Source: an uncultured Ruminococcus sp.
GTDB lineage: Bacteria; Bacillota; Clostridia; Lachnospirales; Lachnospiraceae
Length of the DNA stretch: 5,639 nucleotides
Reading direction: 5' to 3'
Assembly: GCA_900541505.1 (NCBI GenBank)
Contig: UQKK01000072.1
Coordinates: 1 to 5,639 of the forward strand
In this document: piece after piece, positions 1 through 5,639 of the stretch
Numbering within the stretch: position 1 is the first letter of the stretch
Layout: every line of letters begins with the position of its first letter
Made by a program: the position numbers and the translations under genes
The notes under the pieces: generated by a model
Databases searched by the model: none
The model's input: only the letters and a program-made list of their open reading frames with translations
Told to the model about the DNA's origin: nothing

Positions 1-14
1 AGGAGGATACTGGT

Positions 15-611
15 ATGAGTTCCCAGAAAAAAAGTTCCCGGCTTGAGGGAAAAGATTTAATTACTATCGGCATCTACACCGTCATCTATGTCGTGATTGT
101 TATGCTGGTGGCGATGCTTGGCTTTATCCCCATTTTTATTCCGCTGATGGCGGTGCTTTGCCCTTTGATTGGCGGCATCCCCTATATGCTGTATGTTACA
201 AAGGCTAAAAAATTCGGGATGACTGCAATCATGGGTTTCCTGATTGGCCTAATCATGGTGTTCTTCGGCAACGGCTATCTTACTATGGTAACTGGTCTCG
301 TTGGCGGCCTGTTGGCCGACGTGATCCTGAAAAAGGCGGACTACAAAAGTGCAAAGAGTACAGTTCTTTCCTGCGGCGTGTTCAGCATCTGGGTGTTTGG
401 CAACTTTGCTCCCATTTTCCTGAACCGTGAAAGCTATATGGTAATGTTGACTGAAGGATACGGCGCTGAATATGCAGCTACCCTTAATACATATATGCCT
501 ATGTGGATTGCGCCTATTCTGCTGGTTGCCTGCTTTGTGTTTGGCCTTGTCGGAGGTGTGATTGGGAAAGCCATTTGCAAAAAGCACTTCCAGCGTGCCG
601 GTATTGCATAA
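15..611 (+). CDS. MptD/Trep_Strep family ECF transporter S component (substrate-binding membrane subunit)
   Basis: This 198-residue, very hydrophobic protein has the size and layout of an ECF transporter S component, the membrane subunit that binds substrate and docks on EcfT. About six membrane segments can be placed near residues 14-34, 38-60, 67-84, 87-106, 115-135 and 162-187, with short basic loops such as KAKK (63-66) and a basic C-terminal tail. The overall look, including the start near EGKDLITIGIY and the glycine-rich segment at 84-98, matches the MptD/Trep_Strep family as I know it. Members have no firmly established substrate to my knowledge. The start is fixed by AGGAGG at 1-6, 8 nt upstream. 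The stop overlaps the start of ecfT by one base, and an ECF ATPase gene follows, which strongly supports the role. No promoter can be seen because the window begins at the ribosome binding site. Family call fairly sure; substrate unknown. Confidence 0.88.
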   Translation: MSSQKKSSRLEGKDLITIGIYTVIYVVIVMLVAMLGFIPIFIPLMAVLCPLIGGIPYMLYVTKAKKFGMTAIMGFLIGLIMVFFGNGYLTMVTGLVGGLLADVILKKADYKSAKSTVLSCGVFSIWVFGNFAPIFLNRESYMVMLTEGYGAEYAATLNTYMPMWIAPILLVACFVFGLVGGVIGKAICKKHFQRAGIA

Positions 612-1363
612 TGGCGCGGGAAATTCTGCTCAGCAAAAAAACAGAACAAGGGTTACGGCTCGATCCGCGTACAAAACTGTTGCTCATCTTCATCATAAGC
701 ATTTTTGTCATGGGTGGAACAGGCGGAGAAGCTATGGGGCTGATCCGCCTTGTTCTTTGTACGGTTCCGGCTATATTGCTGCTTACCTCGAAACAATGTG
801 CAAAAGCTGTGGGCTATATTGCTGTGTTTTCTGCTTTTTATGCTGTTCAAATTTATGTTTTGCCGCACCTTACGGGAATATTGAATTTCCTCGTTCTGTT
901 TACAACAGGATTCTTCTGCCGAATCCTTCCCAGTGTTGCGATTGCTGCCTATGCAGTGAAAACAACAACGGTCAGTGAATTGATTTCCGGCATGGAAAGA
1001 ATCCATATGCCTAAAGAAGTGACGATCCCCTTAACGGTCATGTTCCGCTTCTTTCCAACTGTCTTTCAGGAGTCAGAAGCAATCAGTGACGCTATGAAAA
1101 TGCGTGGGATTAAACTTGGAGGGAAAAAATCTTCAAAAATATTGGAGTATAAGCTGATCCCGATGATTACCTGCTCCGTGAAAATCGGTGAGGAACTTTC
1201 CGCTGCGGCAATTACCCGTGGCCTCGGCGCTCCTGTCAAACGCACAAACATTTGCCAGCTTAAATTCAATTTTGCCGATGTGGTGCTGATCTTGTTTTGT
1301 TGCTTTGTAGTGTTTTGGGCGATTGCTTCCCCGATAATTTCCGCAGGAGGGATTTTGCCATGA
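611..1363 (+). CDS. ecfT: Energy-coupling factor transporter transmembrane protein EcfT (CbiQ-like)
   Basis: EcfT links the two ATPase domains to the S component and transmits ATP-driven movement through long cytoplasmic coupling helices. The 250-residue product is normal in length for the family. It shows the conserved N-terminal LDPRTKLL (17-24), hydrophobic segments around 22-36, 42-59, 65-84, 88-118 and a C-terminal one at 221-244, and the two hallmark A-x3-R-G coupling motifs: AMKMRG (161-166) and AAITRG (199-204). Arg165 and Arg203 should sit in the ATPase grooves. The chosen ATG shares its A with the TAA stop of the S-component gene (TAATG). No clear Shine-Dalgarno precedes it, so translation is probably by re-initiation after the upstream gene. 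The frame is open further upstream to 503, but that stretch lies inside the S-component gene and reads as non-membrane, Cys-rich nonsense. The 3' end overlaps the ATPase gene by 4 bases. Confident in the family; which S components it serves is inferred from linkage. Confidence 0.93.
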   Translation: MAREILLSKKTEQGLRLDPRTKLLLIFIISIFVMGGTGGEAMGLIRLVLCTVPAILLLTSKQCAKAVGYIAVFSAFYAVQIYVLPHLTGILNFLVLFTTGFFCRILPSVAIAAYAVKTTTVSELISGMERIHMPKEVTIPLTVMFRFFPTVFQESEAISDAMKMRGIKLGGKKSSKILEYKLIPMITCSVKIGEELSAAAITRGLGAPVKRTNICQLKFNFADVVLILFCCFVVFWAIASPIISAGGILP

Positions 1364-2826
1364 TAGATTTTCAAAATGTTTCTTTTTCTTATGGTGAAGA
1401 ATCCAGCGGCGGAGGGATTAGAAATGTCAATCTCACCATAAACACAGGGGAATTTGTTTTACTCACGGGAGAATCCGGCTGTGGGAAAACAACGATTACC
1501 CGTTTGGTAAACGGGCTGGTGCCTCATTATTACGAGGGAAATTTAGAGGGCGATGTCCTTCTGGACGGAAAAAGCGTATCAGATACGCCGCTTTATGACT
1601 TGGCTGCTATGGTGGGATCTGTATTCCAGAATCCCAAAAGTCAGTTTTTCAACGTGGATACGGATAGTGAATTAGCCTTTGCCTGTGAAAATTTAGGCTA
1701 TCCTCAGGAGGATATCCTGAAAAGGATTGACCGGACAGTTTCCGATTATCATATTGAAGATTTGATGGGGCGAAGCGTGTTTGCTCTGTCCGGGGGCGAA
1801 AAGCAAAAAATAGCCTGTGCTTCATCAAGTGTATTGCTGCCGGGAATTATGGTCCTGGACGAACCATCTTCTAATTTGGATATGGCTGCTATTGATGACC
1901 TGCGGCAGGTCCTGAGCCTCTGGAAAAAGCAGGGCAAAACAATTCTGATCGCAGAACACCGCCTTTACTACCTTCACGATCTTGCAGATCGTGTGCTGTA
2001 TGTAAAAGATGGGGAGATTGAACGGGAATACACGCCTGCTGAATTTGACAGCTTATCGGATGGCACTCGAAAAGAAATGGGGCTGCGTCCGTTTTCTCTC
2101 TCGAAGTTGAAGCCTGCGAATCAGTATCAGGCGCATACAGCTAAACAGATGGAATTTCAAAATTTCTGCTTTGCGTATAAAAAGCGGGAACCGGAAAGCC
2201 TCCATATTCCGAGTGCAGAACTGCCTGTTGGAGAAACGATTGCCATTATCGGTCTGAATGGCGCTGGAAAATCTACTCTGGCCCGCTGTATTTGCGGACT
2301 GGAAAAGAAGTGTGGCCTTTTGCAGGTTGACGGGAAAACCCTTGATTGGAAAGCCCGGCTCAAACATTGCTACATGGTAATGCAGGATACCAGCCATCAG
2401 CTATTTACCGAAAGCGTGACGGATGAAGTGCTTCTGAGCATTGACAACGAGGATGAAACTGTTGTGGATAAAATCCTTAAACAGTTTGATCTGCTGGAAT
2501 ATAAAGACAGGCACCCGCTTTCTCTTTCCGGCGGGCAAAAACAGCGGGTAGCGATCGCGTCTGCCATTGTGAGTGACCGGGAGATCATTGTGTTTGACGA
2601 ACCAACCAGCGGGCTTGATCTCAAACATATGCGGGAAGTTGCGCGGAGTTTGAAGTCACTCGCGGATCAGGGCAAAACGCTTCTTGTTATTACGCATGAT
2701 CCGGAGTTGGTGATGGCGGGATGTTCGTATGTAGTCCATATGGAAAAAGGGCAAATAAAAGAAAGCTATCCATTGGACGAATCCGGCAGTAAAAAGGTTT
2801 TGGATTTTTTCCGAATCCGCCAGTGA
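1360..2826 (+). CDS. Fused dual-domain ECF transporter ATPase (EcfA-EcfA, CbiO/YkoD-like)
   Basis: This 488-residue cytoplasmic protein carries two complete ABC ATPase domains and should supply both nucleotide sites of the ECF importer. Domain 1 has A-loop Tyr11, Walker A GESGCGKTT (37-45), Q-loop Gln90, signature LSGGE (143-147), Walker B IMVLDEP (163-169, catalytic Glu168) and switch His200. Domain 2 follows a linker of roughly 40 residues and has Tyr273, Walker A GLNGAGKST (298-306), Gln342, LSGGQ (389-393), Walker B IIVFDEP (409-415, Glu414) and His446. No catalytic residue is missing, so both sites look competent. The Q-loop contexts QNPKSQFF (90-97) and MQDTSHQLF (341-349) are typical of EcfA/CbiO proteins. 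The ATG at 1360 overlaps the ecfT stop (ATGA) and has AGGAGG at 1345-1350, 9 nt upstream; the in-frame ATG at 1297 lies within ecfT and has no such support. A fused ATPase with its own EcfT and S gene suggests a dedicated (group I) transporter rather than the shared Firmicute ECF module (inference). Confidence 0.93.
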   Translation: MIDFQNVSFSYGEESSGGGIRNVNLTINTGEFVLLTGESGCGKTTITRLVNGLVPHYYEGNLEGDVLLDGKSVSDTPLYDLAAMVGSVFQNPKSQFFNVDTDSELAFACENLGYPQEDILKRIDRTVSDYHIEDLMGRSVFALSGGEKQKIACASSSVLLPGIMVLDEPSSNLDMAAIDDLRQVLSLWKKQGKTILIAEHRLYYLHDLADRVLYVKDGEIEREYTPAEFDSLSDGTRKEMGLRPFSLSKLKPANQYQAHTAKQMEFQNFCFAYKKREPESLHIPSAELPVGETIAIIGLNGAGKSTLARCICGLEKKCGLLQVDGKTLDWKARLKHCYMVMQDTSHQLFTESVTDEVLLSIDNEDETVVDKILKQFDLLEYKDRHPLSLSGGQKQRVAIASAIVSDREIIVFDEPTSGLDLKHMREVARSLKSLADQGKTLLVITHDPELVMAGCSYVVHMEKGQIKESYPLDESGSKKVLDFFRIRQ

Positions 2827-2844
2827 ATTTTAGAAATTATGAAT

Positions 2845-2861
2845 GTCAGGGCCGCCTTGAC
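2845..2861 (+). other. Small hairpin upstream of the terminator
   Basis: GTCAGGG (2845-2851) can pair with CCTTGAC (2855-2861) to give a 7-bp stem with one G-U wobble (2849 with 2857) and a 3-base CCG loop. No T-run follows, so it is not itself a terminator. Its GGCCGCC (2850-2856) is also perfectly complementary to part of the 3' arm of the following terminator, which makes it a possible competing element. Pairing is read directly; function is inference, and a 7-bp stem could be chance. Confidence 0.4.
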
Positions 2862-2883
2862 TGGACAGAAAGATAATGATAAG
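2857..2883 (+). promoter_or_regulatory. Weak candidate sigma-A promoter (TTGACT / GATAAG)
   Basis: TTGACT (2857-2862) is one base from the consensus -35. GATAAG (2878-2883) is a 4-of-6 match to a -10, with a 15-base spacer that is shorter than the preferred 17. A transcript from here would begin near 2889-2891, after most of the 5' arm of the terminator, so it would escape termination and could serve the downstream ABC pair. The match is poor and could easily be chance. Confidence 0.18.
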
Positions 2884-2915
2884 AGGCCGCTTTACTTTGG
2901 CGGCCTCTTGTTTTT
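2881..2915 (+). terminator. Intrinsic (rho-independent) terminator
   Basis: AAGAGGCCGC (2881-2890) and GCGGCCTCTT (2900-2909) form a perfect 10-bp stem around a 9-base loop (TTTACTTTG). One G and then T5 (2911-2915) follow. The GC-rich stem plus T-run on the + strand, 54 bases after the ATPase stop codon, is a textbook intrinsic terminator for the ECF unit. The minus-strand side has no comparable T-run, and no convergent gene exists, so it is assigned to +. The T-run is short, so some read-through into the ABC pair is plausible. Confidence 0.88.
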
Positions 2916-2941
2916 GAAGCACAGACAGTACGGCTCAATAT

Positions 2942-2949
2942 AAGGAGGG
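2942..2949 (+). promoter_or_regulatory. Ribosome binding site of the first ABC half-transporter
   Basis: AAGGAGGG is a near-perfect Shine-Dalgarno. Only about 4 bases separate its AGGAGG core (2943-2948) from the ATG at 2953, slightly short but workable. It supports 2953 over the next in-frame ATG (2998), which would remove the conserved N-terminal amphipathic stretch. Confidence 0.8.
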
Positions 2950-2952
2950 CTT

Positions 2953-4737
2953 ATGTTCAAAAAAATCTTTGAGTACGCAGGGCCATATAAGAAAAATATG
3001 TATGTGGCCACGGTTGTCGTACTGGTCAGCGTTCTTATGGGCGTCCTGCCTTTTGTGCTGGCCTATCAGGTCATTTCGCCATTGGTTATGGGCGATTCTG
3101 TTGAAACAGAATTTGTTTTATTGCGTGTTATAGGGGTTTTGATCTGTCTTGTTTTGCAGGCGTTTTTTTATGGATGGGGATTATCAATTTCTCATAAAGC
3201 AGCATATAACACATTGTTCCGGCTGCGGGTATCTCTGCAAAAGAAGTTTGAGAAACTTCCCCTTGGCATTGTGGAGGAAAAAGGGACAGGGACAATCAAA
3301 AAGCTGTTTGTCGATGATGTGGACAGCTTGGAATTGCTCCTTGCTCATTCAGTCCCGGAGGGTATCGCAAATTTACTGATCCCGCTGGTGATTTATGTTG
3401 CTATGTTTTGTGCGGACTGGAAACTGGCTCTTATGTCTTTGGCCTCTATCCCGATCAGCCTGCTCTCCATGGTCATTATGTACTCTGTTGGAATGAAGCG
3501 CATGGGTCCCTACTATCAGTCTGCACAGAAAATGAACAACACGATCATTGAGTACATCAATGGTATGGAGGTTGTCAAGGTTTTCAACCGGGAGAGTGAA
3601 TCTTACGAGAACTTCCGCAAGGATGTAACGGACTATCGGGATTATACCTTGGCATGGTATAAGGCCGCCTGGCCCTGGATGGCGATATACGGAAGTCTAC
3701 TGCCCTGCACTGTTATTCTGACTTTGCCTCTTGGGGCATGGTTTGTTCTCTGTGGCATAAGCACTTTACCTGATTTGATTTTAGTCCTCTGCCTTTCCCT
3801 CAGCATTGGGATTCCTCTCCTGAAAGCACTGGGCTTTATGGAGACGATTCCGAATCTGAATTATAAGATCACGGCACTTGAACAGATGTTAAATACGGCA
3901 CCGCTGCAAGCTGCTGAGGATGATTTCCACGGACAGGATTTTAACATTTCTTACGATCATGTTTCCTTTGCGTATCAGACGACACAGCCTGGCCCAGATG
4001 GGAAACCGATAATAGCGGAAAACGAAGTCCTCCACGATATTACCTTTGTGGCACAAGCAGGACAAAAAACTGCCCTGGTTGGTGAATCCGGTTCTGGCAA
4101 GAGCACCCTTGCAAAACTGTTGATCCACTACTATGACCCGCAGAAAGGGAGCATTTCCATTGGCGGGCAGAAACTTTGTGATATGAGCCTGGAGGCATTG
4201 AACAGCCGCATTTCCTATGTGGCTCAGGATCAGTACCTGTTTAACACCTCCCTGCTGGAAAATATCCGTCTTGGACGTTTGGATGCTACCGATGAGGAAG
4301 TAATGCAGGCGGCGAAGAAAGCCCAGTGTATGGAGTTTCTGGAAAAGCTGCCGCAAGGTATTCACTCCATGGCGGGCGATGCGGGGAAAATGCTTTCCGG
4401 GGGGCAGCGCCAGCGAATTTCCCTGGCGCGGGCAATATTGAAGGATGCCCCGATTGTAGTGCTTGACGAGGCCACGGCCTATGCTGATCCAGAAAATGAG
4501 GAAAAAATGGAGGCTGCTATTGCGGAGCTGGTGGAGGGAAAAACCTTGGTAGTTATCGCTCACAAACTTCCCGCTATAATGAACGCAGATCAAATATGCG
4601 TTATGGATCACGGAAAGATGGTGGCAACCGGAAAACATCAGGAGCTGATTCAAGCTTGCCCAGAATACCAAAAGTTGTGGAAAGCGGCTCAGGACAGCGC
4701 CGAGTGGAAAGTATCTACTGCAAAGGAGGGAAGATAA
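2953..4737 (+). CDS. ABC transporter half-subunit, exporter fold, permease fused to ATPase (IrtA/YbtP-like)
   Basis: This 594-residue protein has an N-terminal membrane domain (about residues 1-305) and a C-terminal ATPase domain (about 330-580), the layout of exporter-fold ABC half-transporters that work as dimers. Membrane segments fall near 14-38, 54-77, 133-153, 155-179, 242-265 and 271-295. The intracellular-loop motif GMEVVKVFNRE (204-214) is typical. The ATPase has A-loop Tyr341, Walker A GESGSGKST (377-385), Q-loop Gln425, LSGGQ (481-485), Walker B IVVLDEA (501-507, catalytic Glu506) and His536, all intact. Two oddities: the D-loop reads AYAD (509-512) instead of the usual SALD, and roughly nine extra residues rich in Pro/Gly lie after Tyr341. 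The D-loop form resembles the siderophore-linked IrtAB/YbtPQ group, whose members import ferric siderophores despite an exporter fold. The partner is almost certainly the next gene, which starts one base after this stop. Import versus export, and the substrate, cannot be decided from sequence alone. Confidence 0.9.
   Translation: MFKKIFEYAGPYKKNMYVATVVVLVSVLMGVLPFVLAYQVISPLVMGDSVETEFVLLRVIGVLICLVLQAFFYGWGLSISHKAAYNTLFRLRVSLQKKFEKLPLGIVEEKGTGTIKKLFVDDVDSLELLLAHSVPEGIANLLIPLVIYVAMFCADWKLALMSLASIPISLLSMVIMYSVGMKRMGPYYQSAQKMNNTIIEYINGMEVVKVFNRESESYENFRKDVTDYRDYTLAWYKAAWPWMAIYGSLLPCTVILTLPLGAWFVLCGISTLPDLILVLCLSLSIGIPLLKALGFMETIPNLNYKITALEQMLNTAPLQAAEDDFHGQDFNISYDHVSFAYQTTQPGPDGKPIIAENEVLHDITFVAQAGQKTALVGESGSGKSTLAKLLIHYYDPQKGSISIGGQKLCDMSLEALNSRISYVAQDQYLFNTSLLENIRLGRLDATDEEVMQAAKKAQCMEFLEKLPQGIHSMAGDAGKMLSGGQRQRISLARAILKDAPIVVLDEATAYADPENEEKMEAAIAELVEGKTLVVIAHKLPAIMNADQICVMDHGKMVATGKHQELIQACPEYQKLWKAAQDSAEWKVSTAKEGR
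4722..4730 (+). promoter_or_regulatory. Ribosome binding site of the second ABC half-transporter
   Basis: AAAGGAGGG lies inside the last codons of the preceding gene, with its AGGAGG core (4724-4729) 8 bases before the ATG at 4738. It fixes the start of the second half-transporter and shows that the two subunits are translated from one message. Confidence 0.85.
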
Positions 4738-5639
4738 ATGTTTGCATTGATTTCAAGAATCCTGAACCTCTCCGGGAGGTATAAAAGCCGTATTCAGGCT
4801 GCATTTCTATGTGCATTTGTCGAGTCCATTCTCTCCAAAATGCCGATCTTCATGGCGTTTATTGTCTTGGCCGGGTTTGCTGATAATACGCTGACTGGAA
4901 AGACCTGTCTGTTTGTCGGACTTGGATTATTAGCTGTTGTAGTGGTTCAGACAGTGGTTCACTATTTGAGCGACCGTCTGCAAAGTGCCGCTGGATTTAT
5001 GATCTTTGCTGATAAACGGATGGAGTTGGGAAATCATTTAAGAAAAATGCCGATGGGTTACTTTACATCGGGGAATATTGGCAAAATCAGCTCTGTTCTC
5101 AGTACGGATATGGTATTCATTGAGGAAGTTTCTATGAGTACCATTGGCAACATGATGAGCTATATGCTGTCTACTTTTGTTTTATCTGTTTTTATGTTCG
5201 TACTGGATTGGAGACTTGGGCTGATTGCGGTAATCATTACCTTGCTGGCATCACTGGTTGCAAAATATATGAATAAGGTTTCCTTCAAGGAGGCTGTCGG
5301 GCGTCAAAACCAAAGCGAGAATTTGACGGATGCGGTCTTGTCTTTTGCTGAAGGAATTGGGGTTATCAAAAGTTACAATCTGCTCGGAGAAAAATCTGAC
5401 GAATTAACGGAAAACTTCAAAAAATCAAGGGATGTCAATACGAAGTTTGAGCAGAAAATGACACCGTGGACCACTGGCTTAAACATTCTCTATGGCGTGG
5501 GTATTGCCGCTATCTTCGGTTTATCCGTTTTTTTACATCAGGAAGGCGTACTCTCCCTGGCTTATCTTTTGGGCGTGCTGCTGTTTGTCTTTGATCTCTT
5601 TGGACCTCTGAAAGCTCTTTATGGAGAAGCAACCCGACT
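4738..5639 (+). CDS. ABC transporter half-subunit, exporter fold (IrtB/YbtQ-like), 3' end missing
   Basis: An open frame of 300 complete codons starts directly after the TAA of the upstream half-transporter and runs off the window. Only the membrane domain is present. Hydrophobic segments lie near residues 20-45, 57-77, 135-156, 158-177, 246-265 and 270-290, the six-helix pattern of an exporter-fold half-transporter. Family-typical cytoplasmic pieces include LRKMPMGYFTSGNIGKISS (101-119), comparable to the P-x2-FF...G-x-I/L region of the first coupling loop, and GIGVIKSYNLLGEKS (206-220), equivalent to the G-x-x-VVK-x-FN motif seen at 204-212 of the upstream subunit. The ATPase domain, expected at roughly residues 340-580, lies beyond the window, so its catalytic state cannot be judged. 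The sequences of the two halves differ clearly, implying a heterodimer. The gene is partial because the window ends; no frameshift or stop is seen. Confidence 0.9.
   Translation, partial: MFALISRILNLSGRYKSRIQAAFLCAFVESILSKMPIFMAFIVLAGFADNTLTGKTCLFVGLGLLAVVVVQTVVHYLSDRLQSAAGFMIFADKRMELGNHLRKMPMGYFTSGNIGKISSVLSTDMVFIEEVSMSTIGNMMSYMLSTFVLSVFMFVLDWRLGLIAVIITLLASLVAKYMNKVSFKEAVGRQNQSENLTDAVLSFAEGIGVIKSYNLLGEKSDELTENFKKSRDVNTKFEQKMTPWTTGLNILYGVGIAAIFGLSVFLHQEGVLSLAYLLGVLLFVFDLFGPLKALYGEATR

Larger units (their letters stand above)
2827..2952 (+). other. Intergenic region between the ECF unit and the ABC half-transporter pair
   Basis: This 126-base gap is the only substantial non-coding stretch in the window. 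It holds a small hairpin (2845-2861), a strong terminator hairpin with a T-run (2881-2915) and the ribosome binding site of the next gene (2942-2949). I see no convincing promoter; a weak candidate is listed separately. A 34-codon open frame (2839-2943) crosses the terminator and is considered fortuitous. Confidence 0.8.

Noticed and set aside
503..610. N-terminal extension of EcfT to an upstream ATG.
   Set aside because: The extension overlaps the membrane-helix-coding end of the S-component gene and gives Cys-rich sequence unlike EcfT, while the internal ATG at 611 yields a family-typical start.
2839..2943. A 34-codon plus-strand open frame filling the intergenic gap and ending at the next ribosome binding site.
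   Set aside because: It has no Shine-Dalgarno before its ATG and runs straight through the terminator stem and T-run, which would produce the apparent hydrophobic peptide by chance. A 5-codon frame at 2843-2860 was rejected for the same lack of a start signal.
2914..2944. TTGAAG / TATAAG-like promoter just before the first ABC gene.
   Set aside because: The -10 would overlap the Shine-Dalgarno, so transcription would begin within or after the ribosome binding site and lose it. The first hexamer is partly the terminator T-run.
3889..4671. Long minus-strand open frame (260 codons) opposite the first ABC half-transporter.
   Set aside because: It lies wholly opposite an ATPase domain with every motif intact, has no recognisable domain, and is best explained as a codon-bias shadow.
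4596..4784. A 62-codon plus-strand open frame across the junction of the two ABC genes.
   Set aside because: It is out of frame with both well-supported genes, lacks its own ribosome binding site, and has no recognisable content.
1..5639. Possible mobile-element or phage features.
   Set aside because: No integrase, transposase, terminal inverted repeats, attachment-like repeats or conjugation genes can be seen in the window; any link to an integrative element would have to come from flanking sequence.

Overview
The window is a compact block of membrane-transport genes, all on the + strand, with no sign of RNA genes, transposases or CRISPR. The genes are close-packed or overlapping, and the visible ribosome binding sites are strong AGGAGG types. 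GC content looks moderate (estimated by eye, not computed). Together with the protein families this points to a low-to-moderate GC Gram-positive host, most likely a Firmicute such as a gut or oral Clostridia/Erysipelotrichia member or a streptococcus relative. Clusters of this kind are known on chromosomes and on integrative elements, but nothing here shows a mobile element.

Region 1 (15-2826) encodes a complete energy-coupling factor (ECF) type ABC importer. It has a small membrane S component of the MptD/Trep_Strep family (15-611), an EcfT transmembrane coupling protein (611-1363), and one fused protein with two EcfA-type ATPase domains (1360-2826). Start and stop codons overlap at both junctions (TAATG, then ATGA), so this is a translationally coupled unit with a dedicated ATPase and EcfT.

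Region 2 (2827-2952) is a 126-base gap. It contains a perfect 10-bp GC-rich hairpin followed by T5, a convincing intrinsic terminator. A smaller hairpin lies just upstream, and one strand of it could instead pair with the terminator's 3' arm. The gap therefore either ends the ECF message or attenuates read-through into region 3.

Region 3 (2953-5639) encodes two exporter-fold ABC half-transporters in tandem. The first is complete (594 aa). The second starts on the base after the first one's stop codon and runs off the window end after 300 codons, before its ATPase domain. The first carries the unusual D-loop DEATAYADPE, which resembles the IrtAB/YbtPQ siderophore-import group more than ordinary multidrug exporters.

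Working model (inference): an ECF importer and a heterodimeric exporter-fold ABC transporter handle one substrate or related substrates, possibly a metallophore or its metal complex. The arrangement recalls siderophore loci such as equibactin in Streptococcus equi (from memory, to be checked). No biosynthetic gene or regulator is visible, so the substrate cannot be read from this window. The promoter of the first operon lies upstream of base 1.
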